A DNA stretch of 64,000 nt from Cryptomeria japonica (GCF_030272615.1 NC_081415.1:422247757-422311756); one strand, 5' to 3'. Positions 48,509-60,500 are shown, counted from the stretch's first letter. Notes: a model not told the origin generated them from the sequence alone. Translations and numbers: made by a program.

Positions 48509-49299
48509 TGTTAGGATTCCCACAGATACTGAGAGGGGGGGGGGTGAATCAGTATCTAACTGGTTGTAGTATTTTATTGACTTAAAACATGTAAAACATA
48601 TTAATATTGTATACCGGTAAACAAGAAATAATGCAGTAAGCAAAGATAACAACAACCACATGAGAAACACACCATAACACAGTAGTTTAATGAGGAAACC
48701 TCGGTGGGATTTGTGACCCACAATATTCACTTACTGGCCAATAAGAGAATATTACTTCTACAAGAGGGGCCTGCACATGAAGGAAGGCCAAGTGCCTACA
48801 GCTCACTGCTCAATTACAAAATGGGAAGTCTCACTAACTTACAAAATGGATTATATAAATCCAATGTCTTGTACTACTTTAAAATAACATCTACTATGCT
48901 AGATCCAGTACCAGTTTATAGCTCTGCTTCATACATAAACCCTTAACCTATAATTCACATAATAGGTCTGCCTTATTTCGCCTAATTACATTCCTTCATA
49001 CTTACTTACTTGTTCTACAATGATCTTTTATATATATGAGTCATTTTACAATTTGCTAAGTTGGCTTACAATGATTTTACAATAATAAACAAAATAAATT
49101 ACAAACAAAATTCCTGTCGGCTTTTGTGCCGGTATGCTTCGTTTCACTGCTGGTGTTGGTGGTTTGTGTGCCGGTGTAGAATCTGACTTTGTTGGTGTCA
49201 GTGGATTGCATTGCCAGTGTCATAGGATTGTAAGGTTGCCATCAATGACAAAACCTTCAATCACCTACAATGTCTCATTGGAGTGTGCATTTGCCAACA
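48509..49299 (-). repeat. 5' LTR of element E
   Basis: 791 bp. It pairs with 42775-43562 and has small indels, such as a missing GGTGTGGGAAAAACC segment and an extra CCTGCACATGAAGG. Confidence 0.92.
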
Positions 49300-49304
49300 A
49301 CATG

Positions 49305-50976
49305 AACTTCTAATATTGTCTCTATTTGGCCCTGCATGTCTGGCTCTTCTTCCTTCTCTGGTACTTGCCATCTAGAGACAACTACATTCTCATCAGATTC
49401 ACTTTCTTCCTCCTCCTCCTTGGTTTCAATTTCCTTGAGTCTCTATCTCTTTTCTGCCAGTTCATTATTTAGTTGATCAATTACCTCTTTGGCCTCTGCA
49501 TCCTCCATGTTCCTGAAGATATCGTTAGCCTCAATATTGACTCGCAGATAACCTCCCAAGTTTTGGCTCTTCTTGCAAGATTGAATGTATCCTTTAGGAT
49601 CATAGTTTTTCCTAGCATAATTCTCATACAAGTTGTATTCTTCTATCAGATTCTTATCAATTATTTCATAAGCTTTGGTTGACACTATGGTGAAATCACC
49701 AAAACTCAGTGTCCCATGCAAGAAGGCTTGCTTATGCATATCTGCAACATGTTTAGCATTGGACACACTTAGTTTCCTCACAATCTCTAGATAAGCTATT
49801 ATGTCTGGTACTAGTTTTGGTAGCATGCAGGGGCTCCCCTCAAATCTATATACTCTAAAACATGTAAAATCCTTATTCACAAACCAGTCCCCCTAGTTAT
49901 GATCAACAATGTGTATTTCATCATAATCCCTGGGTCTTAGGAACCTCTTGATCTCGTCAGAGATAGACCCTTCACATGAAATCCCATACACTTGGTACAA
50001 TGTCATCACAATAAGTTCTTCAAACTTAATATAGTTGGACCTCATAAATCGAGAATCCCAAAGAGATGTCCACAACTAGACGGGCTGCTCCTCACCTTCC
50101 CTGTTCTTGGTATTTATTTTCAGGCCCTCGGACCAAAAACCCTTTACATATCCATAAAATAACACTAGATGCATCAATAGTGAATAAAATTTAAAATTGG
50201 GATGAGTATCCTCCACCAAATATGATGCATAGTCAAAAGGCCTAGGTTCATACATTTGTATATCAGAGGCTAACACCAGTGGCCTAGTGCTTGCCAGATT
50301 AGGCACCTCCACCCCTCCTACTTTCCCACATGACATATATGTGTACTGCAAGTAGTCTCTAAACAAATCAATGCTGAATGGTGGCCCATCTTCCTCTATT
50401 AATTTTCCTGCCTGCCTCTTATGAATGGCGAATTTCCAGCCGGTATATGTAGTGTCCATTCTGAGGCATTCTTCCTCCAACTCCCCAAAGGACAAGAGCT
50501 TATCAAGACTGGGGTCTAAATTGAAAACCTCATTTATGGTACATGCAGAAAACCTAATAAATTCTTCCCCATTTGGGAGTTGAATGCACCTCTTCACCGA
50601 AATATAATTCCTCACCAAAACCTCTACCAATATTATGTTTACAAAAATATTGGGGACTATTAGCTTACTTAAATTTGTCATCCAAGGATTGCAGAGTGGC
50701 ATCTCCTTTCTCCTTCTCAAATAGTGGAACATAAATAGTTCATGTCCCCCTACCTTGGTCTAGACATCTCTGACCTCTCTGTACTTGTCTTCTAATTGGT
50801 CTCCCCGACAGGTGCTGCTTCGACCTTCTGGATTTTGGGTCGGGTGCCTACATTTGGTCTATCATGTCTTGGTTTAACTTCCTGACTGGAGGCACCTCTT
50901 CAGTTTTTCCTTTCTTTGCCTTAGAGTTAGGGCTCTTGGCTGCCCTCTTCTTTCCTATTGAACTTGAAGCTTCCAT
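49305..50976 (-). pseudogene. Element B ORF, N-terminal half
   Basis: It starts at a Met at 50976 with a KR/K-rich N-terminus, possibly a nuclear localisation signal. It then runs through NPWMTNLSKLIVPNIF, CIQLPNGEEFIRFSACTINEVFNLDP, EEDGPPFSIDLFRDYLQYTYMSC, MYEPRPFDYA, FKFYSLLMHLVLFYG, SNYIKFEELIV and GVSCEGSIS. Next come FTCFRVYRFEGSP, LPKLVPDIIAYLEIVRKLSVSNAKHVADMHKQAFLHGTLSFGDFTIVSTKAY (two segments that run together) and an acidic ESDENVVVSRW stretch. It is cut at 49304 by element E. Each block has a counterpart in A. Confidence 0.6.
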
Positions 50977-51199
50977 TTCTGCAATTACAATCCTCTTCTC
51001 TACTTTTCAAAGGCGCAATGTGTTATATCTGTGTATTCTTCTTTCACCAACGCAATATTTAGACAAGGCAATTTCTAGTTCCGCCGTATTCTTTTTCAAT
51101 AATGAACTTCTCATAAAATTTGCCTTGTGCTAACCATAGATGCATCTACTACAAGTGTTAAATAGAAGACTTTTAAAAAATTTGGTTTTGAACTCTGAT

Positions 51200-52170
51200 A
51201 TGACAACGAATCATCGACATATGTCTCCCCGATGAATATTTCCCTTTTGGGGCTCTCTGAACAACCCTTTATCTTCTTTAACATCTCACTTTCTCTTATT
51301 GGGATACCCTAAGATGATGACTCCTTTTCCTCCTCATCGATATATCTCAAATTGATATTCTCATCGAGCGTCGGGTGAGCTCATTTAGGATTATCGCGAT
51401 AGGCATTGTTTCCCCGACGGGCTTCACCATTGACATAGATCTTCCCGATGCAACCGGCTTCATCGCCATGAGTCTTCCTGATAGTGTCTTCACTCTACTC
51501 AATCAGTCTGCTCCTTCATCAGGTATCAGTGTAATTAGAAATGAAACATACCAATAAGCAAAGTCTTCCCGATAAAGTATGTTCCATTGGTATATGTTTC
51601 ATCGATGATTTCTTCGGGCTTCAGGGTGGCTCAAAGTAACACATACCGATCTCTTTGGTTATACTGATGCAACTGGCTTCATTGCCATGAGTCTTCCCGA
51701 TAGTGTCTTCACTCCACTCAATCAATCCGCTCCTTCATCGGGTATCAGGGTAATTCGAAATGAAACATACCGATAAGCAAAGTCTTCTCGATACAATATG
51801 TTCCATCGATATATGTTTCACTGATGCTTTTTTTGAGCGTCGGGGTAGCTCAAAGTAACACATACCGATCACTTTGGCTATACCAATGGACTTTTCTTTT
51901 CACCACTCTTATCGGTATAAGTCTTATCGATACCCTCATCGGCTATCGGCAAGACAATTCTCCACTGTTGCTGCTAGTTTTTACTATGCCGATGGGTCAT
52001 ATCAGTATAGTTTTTGTCGATGCATCAATTCTCCTTAACTTTTCTACTTGATTGGTATAACTTTTGTCAATGAGTACAACTCCATCTTGTTACGCTCTCT
52101 CATCGATATATGGTATCCCAATGCAAAATTGGTCTTTGTTAGTTTAAGTGCCCTCATCGGTACAACTTAT
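51200..52170 (-). repeat. CCGATG/ATCGG-rich upstream region of B with a 219-bp tandem repeat
   Basis: Dense CCGATG, CATCGG and TCGGTAT words. A segment containing GATGCAACCGGCTTCAT at 51447 recurs at 51666 (GATGCAACTGGCTTCAT), with the following 150 bases or so also duplicated, giving a period of 219. Parts match element A near 22560-22800. It may contain the promoter for the minus-strand ORF; this is positional inference. Confidence 0.65.
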
Positions 52171-52345
52171 ACCGTTAATGTGAAATTTCAATCATTTTTA
52201 ACGATTTCTTTAAGATACAAAAATTGATAATGGATTTAATACAATTTGAATAAAAGATTTGTTATGCATGGGAGCTTTACCCTTTCTGATAATTACTTGT
52301 GCACTTTGATCAATCCCAAGAACTTGTTTGCCAGGCCTCCTCACC

Positions 52346-52990
52346 TCAATCGGGTGATCGTGAACTTGCAGAGGAATTGCTGGTGTATTTTGTGGAATAG
52401 GTATACAATTGGTAAAACATATAGTTGGTTGTTCTCTCTCACAGGCTAAAGTATATTTTGAATTTTCATTTTGTATTGGGGCATCAAAATCGGGCTTACT
52501 TTTGTAATTTGGAACTGCAGGGCAAGAAAGAATGCTTTGCTTCATGCTTGTTCATATGCTATGACTTGATCAGACCAAATGTGGCTCTGGAACTTGCTTG
52601 GATGAATAATATTATTGGCTTTGTGTTTCCATACCTACTTTTAGGTTATTGATATGCTCTGATGATTATGTGAATATTTTAAATTTCTCTTTAATAAACA
52701 TTTTAAATCTTCTGCAGAATTAAATAGCTAATATTCAAAAAAAATCTTTTTCAAAGTTCATTCGAGAATACACGACAAAAGTTGATGATCTTGTTAAGGA
52801 CAAGTTAGAGGTTGTCCAAGAAGAGAAATCCAAGGAGAAATTAGAGAAAGATCTTGTTGCTCAACAGGTATGCATTTTGCTTAATTGAGCCTCAAGGAGC
52901 ACTTGTTATACTCTACTGATGGTTTTTAAAAATTCAAATAAATATGTGCATATTTTGTTTACAAAATATGTATGCTTAGCTTCTTCCCCT
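52346..52990 (+). pseudogene. Clathrin heavy chain, C-terminal exons, first set
   Basis: Exons are: 52346-52400 ([16 protein letters not shown], with the last Gln codon now TAG), 52521 to about 52640 ([34 protein letters not shown]), 52757-52867 ([30 protein letters not shown]) and a last exon from about 52963 (NMYA, a stop, LLPLALPTPP), with a TAA at the end. These are the closing segments of plant clathrin heavy chain (distal leg and trimerisation region, ending in a P-rich tail shorter than usual). Introns have GT..AG borders. The exon upstream of SGD is missing and replaced by unrelated sequence ending at element B. Confidence 0.9.
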
Positions 52991-55900
52991 TGCTTTGCCA
53001 ACACCTCCAATAGAATTTTAAGAGCATAATTAAGGAAATTATAAAAAAAATAACATTTTTAAGGAAATTATAGAAAAATTACGTGCTAACATATTGCACT
53101 ATCTAAAAATGATAATCTTTACAAGGATGCAATGGAAACTAGTTCTCAAATGGGCGATCATGAACTTGCAGAGAAATTGCTGGTGTATTTTGTGGAACAA
53201 GTTAGAGGTTGTCCAAGAAGACAAATCCAAGGAGAAAGAAGAGAAAGATCTTGTTGCTCAACAGGTATGCATTTTGCTTAATTGAGCCTCAAGGAGCACT
53301 TGTTCTACTCTACTAACGGTTTTTAAAAATACAAATAAATATGTGCCTATTTTGTTTACAGAATATGTATGCTCAACTTCTTCCCCTTGCTTTGCCACCA
53401 TCTCCAATAGCATTTTAAGAGCATAATTAAGGAAATTATAGAAAATTGTTTTTTTAAGAGTATAATTAAGAAAATTATTGAAAAATAGCATTTTTAAGGA
53501 AATTATAGAAAAATTATGTGCTAACATATTGCACTATATAAAAAGGATAATCTTTACAAGGATGCAATGGAAACTAGTTCTCAATCAGGTGATCGTGAAC
53601 TTGTAGAGGAATTGATTGTGTATTTTGTGGAACAAGTTAGAGGTTGTCCAAGAAGAGAAATCTAAGGAGAAAGAAGAAAAAGATCTTGTTGCTCAACAGG
53701 TATGCATTTTGCTTAATTGAGCCTCAAGGAGTACTTGTTCTACTCTACTGACGGTTTTTAAAAATTCAAATAAATATGTGCCTATTTTGTTTACAGAATA
53801 TGTATGCTCAACTTCTTCCCCTTGCTTTGCCAACACCTCAAATAACATTTTAAGAGCATAATTAAGGAAATTATAGAAAATAGCATTTTTAAGAGCATAA
53901 TTAAGGAAATTATAGAAAATAGCATTTTTAAGGAAATTATAGAAAAATTATGTGCTAACATATTGCACTGTCTAAAAAGGATAATCTTTACAAGGATGCA
54001 ATGGAAACTAGTTCTCAATCGGGTGATCGTGAACTTGCAGAGGAATTGCTGGTGTATTTTGTGGAACAGGTATACAATTGGTAAAACATATAGTTGGTTG
54101 TTCTCTCTCATAGGCTAAAGTATATTTTGAATTTTCATTTTGGATTGGGGCATTGAAATGGGGCTTACTTTTGCAATTTGGAACTGTAGAGCAAGAAAGA
54201 ATGCTTTGCTTCATGCTTGTTCATATGCTATGACTTGATCAGACCAGATGTTGCTTTGGAACTTGCCTAGATGAATAATATGATTGACTTTGTGTTTCCA
54301 TACCTACTTCAAGTTCTTGATATACTCTGATGATTCTGTGAATATTTTAAATTTCTCTTTAATAAATATTTTTAATCTTCTGTAGAATTAAATAGCTAAT
54401 ATTCAAAAAATTTCTTTTTTAAAGTTCATTCGAGAATACACGACAAAAGTTGATGAGCTTGTTAAGGACAAGTTAGAGGTTTTCCAAGAAGAGAAATCCA
54501 AGGAGAAAGAAGAGAAAGATCTTGTTACTCAATAGGTATTCATTTTTCTTAATTGAGCCTCAAGGAGCACTTGTTAAACTCTACTGACGGTTTAAAAATT
54601 CAAATAAATATGTGCCTATTTTGTTTACAGAATATGTATGCTTAGATTCTTCCCCTTGCTTTGCCAACACCTCCAATAGCATTTTAAGAGCATAATTAAG
54701 GAAGTTATAGAAAATAGCATTTTTAAGAGAATAATTAAGGAAATTATAAAAAAATAACATTTTAAGGAAATTATAGAAAAATTATGTTCTAACATATTGC
54801 ACTGTCTAAAAAGGATAAACTTTACAAGGATGCAATGGAAACTAGTTCTCAAACGGGTGATCATGAACTTGTAGAGGAATTGTTGGTGTATTTTGTGGAA
54901 CAAGTTAGAGGTTGTCCAAGAAGATAAATCCAAGGAGAAAGAAGAGAAAGATCTTGTTGCTCAACAGGTATGCATTTTGCTTAATTGAGCTTCAAGGAGC
55001 ACTTGTTCTACTCTACTAACAGTTTTTAAAAATTCAAATAAATATGTGCCTATTTTGTTTACGGAATATGTATGCTCAACTTCTTCCCCTTGCTTTGCCA
55101 ACATCTCCAATAGAATTTTAAGAGCATAAATAAGGAAATTATAGAAAATTTCAATTTTAAGAGTATAATTAAGGAAATGATAGAAAAATAGAATTTTTAA
55201 GGAAATTATAGAAAAATTATGTGCTAACATATTGCACTATCTAAAAAGGATAATCTTTACAAGGATGCAATGGAAACTAGTTCTCAATCGGGTGATCGTG
55301 AACTTGTAGAGGAATTGCTAGTGTATTTGTGGAACAGGTATTTTGTGGAACAAGTTAGAGGTTGTCCAAGAAGAGAAAGATCTTGTTGCTCAACAGGTAT
55401 GCATTTTGCTTAATTGAGCCTCAAGGAGCACTTGTTCTACTCTACTGACGGTTTTTAAAAATTCAAATAAATATGTGCCTATTTTGTTTACAGAATATGT
55501 ATGCTCAACTTCTTCCCCTTTCTTTACCAGCACCTCCAATAGCATTTTAAGAGCATAATTAAGGAAATTATAGAAAATAACATTTTTAAGAGCACAATTA
55601 AGGAGATTATAGAAAAATAGCATTTTAAAGAAAATTATAGAAAAATTATGTGCTAACATATTGCATTGTCTAAAAAGGATAATCTTTACAAGGATGCAAT
55701 GGAAACTAGTTCTCAATCGGGTGATCATGAACTTGTAGAGGAATTGCTGGTGTATTTTGTGGAACAGGTATACAATTGGTAAAACATATAGTTGGTTGTT
55801 CCCTCTCACAGGCTAAAGTATATTTTGAATTTTCATTTTGGATTGGGGCATTGAAATGGGACTTACTTTTGCAATTTGGAACTATAGGGAAAGAAAGAAT

Positions 55901-56067
55901 GCTTTACTTCATGCTTGTTCATATGCTATGACTTGATCAGACCAGATGTTGCTTTGGAACTTTCCTGGATGAATAATATGATTGAATTTGTGTTTCCATA
56001 CCTACTTCAAGTTCTTGATATACTCTGACGATTCTGTGAATATTTTAAATTTCTCTTTAATAAACAT
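52991..56067 (+). repeat. Tandem array of clathrin heavy chain 3' exons (higher-order repeat)
   Basis: The [14 protein letters not shown] exon start recurs at 53111, 53546, 53980, 54814, 55249 and 55678. Units at 53111, 53546, 54814 and 55249 are about 435 bp. In them the SGD exon is joined directly to the KLEVVQE part of a later exon, skipping the GKKECF exon and an intron. Units at 53980 and 55678 keep the full exon set. With the first set (SGD at 52346) the pattern is full, fused, fused, repeated: SGD positions 52346, 54015 and 55713 give periods of 1669 and 1698 bp. The introns are repeated too, with TTAAGGAAATTATAG minisatellites. The third set is cut at about 56067. Confidence 0.88.
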
Positions 56068-57530
56068 CCATTCAAAATCAAGAGAAAAGCATAAATTCCG
56101 ATGATCCTCTTCCAAGTCAAGATCAAAGTATCCCTTCATCCCCATGTCATAATTCTTCATATCCACTTCAAGATCCCATCACTCTTATCCAGGATATTCA
56201 TGAACACTTTACATATCACATTGGTTTATCCACTTTCATCCAATCTGATCTAGTTAATGAGCTTATCATCCCTTACATACCACATCCTCCTCAAAATGAA
56301 CTCACATCTTATTTTAAAAGCAACAAGTATCAAATTAGTAAAAGGATTTATTAAAAATATCATTATCAAAGAAAAGGGTTAGGAATCCATGAACAAGGTA
56401 TATTAGAGCCCCTTCCTATCAAAGGAAATCCTAATTATCATGGCCTTAGCTACATAGCTCTTTTTCAAAATATTGGTATCCTTGCTAAATCCCACACCCC
56501 TTCTCCTAAACTTGAACATGTACATATCCGTTCATCCTCCAAATCCATTTTGGGTCCTTGTATCCCAAATCCAAAGCCTTCACCTCTTCCATCCATCTTA
56601 GGTCCTTATATCCCTATATCCACTATCCATATTACTCATAGATCACAATCTAGTTACCCCATCATAAATAAAGATCAACAAAGGTGTATCTTTGAATACT
56701 TTTCAACCATCCATCTATATGAACCCATCCAAAATACCTCCATATTGTTCCTATCCAACCATGAATCCTATTCCTCTTAGAAGCAATTTGGCTGCCAAGC
56801 ATAAAATCCACAACTCAAAATTTTACATACATCCAAATATCAACATGTCACATCTAAAAGACATGTAAAAAAAAAAAAAAATTGGATCCAAAAGGCCACA
56901 AAGGCCCATCAAGAAATAAGAAACATCAAAAACCACGTGGATTCCTAAGTAACTTATGGAATCAATACATTCCAAAAAACCACAAAGGAAAGAAAAATAA
57001 AAAACCATGTGGATTCTCAAGTCACTCATAGAAGCATTGCAAATATACAAAAATCAAAATTGGCATCCCAACTTGTTATTCCAAAGGTTTCAATCATTCC
57101 TCTATCTAAACATCTCACACCTTCCAAGCTTATTTTGGGTCCCTATGTCCCGAAATCCACTATCTTAAATCCTCCATCACCTAGTTCATCCATTTTTGGT
57201 CCTTATGTTCCAAAATCCACATCCACTTCTTTATCAAAATCTCAAAACACAAAATCCACTTTTCTTCCATCACTCCACCACCTCCCAAGGTGTGTACCAA
57301 CATTGATCTTGACAAAATTTTCATCTACCCATACACAAATCTTCCAATACCCCATCCATTATCCAACACTTATTTTCCATCCTTCCATCCCTCCAATCCA
57401 ATCTTTTGCATAAATCCTTATCACATTCCTTATCATCCATTTCATCTCCCTTTACCATCACCCTACCAACACCTTGAGCATACCTTTAATATCCATGGTC
57501 TATTATAACGCATATTTAAAGGGTGCCATC
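56068..57530 (+). pseudogene. Decayed gag/protease-side coding region with G-patch-like segment
   Basis: In one frame near 56285-56480 the translation reads HPPQNELTSYF, a stop, then KGLGIHEQGILEPL and a GLSYI segment. This is the KGLG..QGI...GLGY pattern of G-patch motifs seen near the protease of some plant gypsy elements. Downstream, a LGPY(V/I)PxS motif recurs about four times (near 56550, 56598, 57132 and 57192) in a Pro/Ser-rich context. Stops are frequent. A host proline-rich gene is an alternative. Confidence 0.35.
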
Positions 57531-60500
57531 CAAAGTATGAGATGCTTTGGCCTTTCCTCCATCTCCTATTAGGAATCCATTATCTTCCAAAAAGAGTAAA
57601 GAGAAATAATTCATCTGTTGGTGAAAACCACTTCTTATGGTGCCTTGGGCAAGTACCCTGATGAAAATCTAGCAAATAGGCATCATGTGTAATCCATCAT
57701 CCTCTTGCACTCTACACTTGGGGGCAAGTCTCATCTATATTATCCTACCTACCACATCCTCTATTATCCCTCATTCACCCAATCTACATCCATATTCCCT
57801 CTTCCATCTTTGATCTTGACAAGGTTAGGGATCTCCATAAGCATCATGCATCCTATATGCTTCACCTTATCCACACCTTCAGTCCATATTTGTTATCCTG
57901 TCTATTTCCTACTTCCATCTTCCATTATCACCTTTGATCTTAATTATCCTATCTATATCCTATATCCATTCTACTCAAGTTCATTTGTTGATCTTGATCA
58001 AAACTAAGGACATAAAATGTAAAACATGTTTTCAGAAACCTCTTGACATGTCCATTCCTTTGGACTGCATGTCCTTCAATGCACCATGCCATCACCTTAC
58101 ATTGGCATATCTAGTCCCTTAGCTTGGATAAACATGTTATCCCATCATGAGATAATCCTTGGAAACCAAATCTACTTTGATTCCATAATAAGCTACTTCC
58201 ATATTTCATCTATCCAGTTCCATCCCACCAGTTCATTCATCCATTCATAATGCTCTATACCTTGCTAGACATTGGGGAAGATCTTGCTTAAGACTAAGTC
58301 CTAACATATGTCTCTTACCTCAATCAATGATCCAAAAAAATTAAAAATATAAAAATAAAAAAAATTTAAAAATAATAAAAAGTCTTAAAAATATATTATA
58401 ATGTCCTAAAAAAATCCCTAAAATTTATAGAACATCATAAAGAAAGCTCCAAAAATATTAGAAAAATCTCAAAAATCCGAAAACATCAAATAACCCTAGA
58501 AAATCCTAAAAATAAATAAACAATAAAAAACCCAAATACAATCTACAATTTAATATCCATAAAAAAATTATCCCCTTGCAACGGCATACATTTGAGAGAA
58601 CACAACCAAAAATGCTCAAACAAAACATTGAGGTTTACAAATCATGCATCAATAGACAAACTACCAAGCTAGCCTACAACCTAATTGATCAACTGCCTAT
58701 CAATTTTCAGCACCCTTATCAAACAACATGCCTTTATGAATACATCATTCCTAAAACAGGCACCCTATCAAATATCATACCCTAATGGATACATCTTTCC
58801 TATCATGTGCATCTATCAAACAATCATCAAATCAAGAAACACTTATCTTTGGCAAGAAGATCTAAATAGTTGTTGAAATGATTGGTCTAGTAAGTCTTAT
58901 CTTTTGTTTGATTTATCTTTACATTATGTTCCTATGCTACTCAAGGATATCCACAAGTGATTAGAGGAACAAGGATTGATCATGAACTTTACCTTTGATT
59001 TTTGTTTGTGATTTGTTTTAGCAACAATATTGGGGCAACTACGTTCCTTGTGTGTGATTGGGGTTCTATTTGGCATAATCAGAACAACCCATGCAAGTCA
59101 AAGGTCATTTAATGTTTTCTTGCATAAGTATTAACATGCTTTGTGGCTACTTCCTCACATATTCTGATAGGGAGCTATTGTCACTAGTATGAGTGATAGG
59201 GAGGATAGTGCTAGGTGGTTGCTAGGTGACTAGTATGTTTGCTAGATAATAGTTCCTTACTATTTTCAAGGTGTAAACACCAAGGTCAGAGTGCAATTAG
59301 CTCAACAGCAGTCTAACAACTCACCTTGTTCCACCTCGCTATGTCAAGCTCTCCTTGGCTACTCAAAATGCTCCAACTCCATAATCTCTCTGGTTTGGTA
59401 ATCCAACTCCCTACTCACCCAAATGGAATTCAATCCTCTGTTCCTGATCTGCTCTCCAACTACACAAAGACTCCTCTTAGTGGATTATGAGTTTGAGACA
59501 AGTTTTGTTTCCTTGGATGTTTGTAGGACTTCTACGTTTTGGAGTGTAGAAGCCTTCAAAAGTGTTGCAACCTAAATTTTAGAGTCTTCCCCACCAAAAG
59601 GGTTAAATTAACAAATGGACAGCTTGTTTCAACTATTTTTGTTGAGATTTATGCCTTACATCCTTCATGTTTGTACCCAATTTGACAAAAACTTAATTTT
59701 GAGGCCTAAAAAGGCTACAAGGAATTAGCCCTCCATTAGGGGTTTTGTGCTCACCCTGTTCAAACGATGGACTTCCAGAATAAAAGATTCACATTTATGG
59801 ATACCCTTTTGGGAAAATTTGAAGATTCATAAAGTTTCAGGGTCTCTCAGGCCTTCTCCATGACTGTCCCAAAAATGGGTGAAAAAGGAGGGTTTTGAAG
59901 GGTTTTGATGGTGAAAAACCAAGATCCAAACTATAAACCTCCAATATTGACAAGAGACCTTAGTGCCATCCTACTACTAAATATTTAGGCCACAACTAAG
60001 AATATTTATACTTCAAATTTTGAAGAACAAGTTTTTACAAAAAGTTGCTTATAAGGAAAATGCAACATTTTACAACTTTTCCAATATTGCCTCTTTCAAA
60101 CACATCATTTGCAAACAAAACCAATTACATTCAACACGTGAACATGTATACCATATAGAAGCAAAGAAGAGTCATGTTAGCCCTGCATACAAGCATTAGG
60201 CAATTACAAAATGGATTAATTCACTATCAAGCTGACTGTTGCTGCCCTTTTGTCTTTCACTGTTTTTTTGTAGTTCACTGTGACCCGCACTTTCACTGTT
60301 AGAACTCTTCACAAAAAGTCTGTTTGGGTGCTCCTTAACAAGGCTCAGTCTTCCATGGCTTATTGACCTTCATACCTGTCAGTTTGAAGGAGGAGATTAC
60401 AAATATAACTTCAAAGAAAATGTAAAACTCAGTCCTAGTTGACCGTGACAGCAAATTTGCATTCCCAATCTTGCCTCAAAGATCATTGACTGATCTTGGC

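Larger units (their letters stand above)
42775..49299 (-). mobile_element. Element E: complete non-autonomous LTR element nested in B
   Basis: On the minus strand: 5' LTR (49299-48509), primer site (about 48507-48494), ORF1 (48464-47301), ORF2 (46997-43757), polypurine tracts (43704-43563) and 3' LTR (43562-42775). The flanking 5-mers GCATG (42770-42774) and ACATG (49300-49304) fit a target duplication with one change. The B reading frame is interrupted exactly here. No protease, integrase, reverse transcriptase or RNase H is encoded in 6.5 kb, so it would need those enzymes from elsewhere. Confidence 0.88.
40636..52200 (-). mobile_element. Element B: second copy of the A family, split by element E
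   Basis: The minus strand has a CGATG-rich upstream region (about 52170-51200), the ORF (50976-49305, continuing 42774-41527) and the 3' non-coding region (41526-40636), colinear with element A. Removing element E gives a unit of about 5 kb. Its left end abuts the clathrin codons at 40635, and clathrin sequence resumes at 52346, so it is inserted in, or replaced part of, that gene. No LTRs or inverted termini were found; the right end is uncertain within 52170-52345. Confidence 0.6.

Noticed and set aside
52346..55800. Regularly spaced repeats that could suggest a CRISPR-like array
   Set aside because: The repeats are hundreds of bases long, contain clathrin exons and introns, and lie in plant DNA.
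53258..55809. Several minus-strand ORFs with similar N-termini
   Set aside because: They are antisense to the repeated clathrin introns and exons and recur only because the array does.
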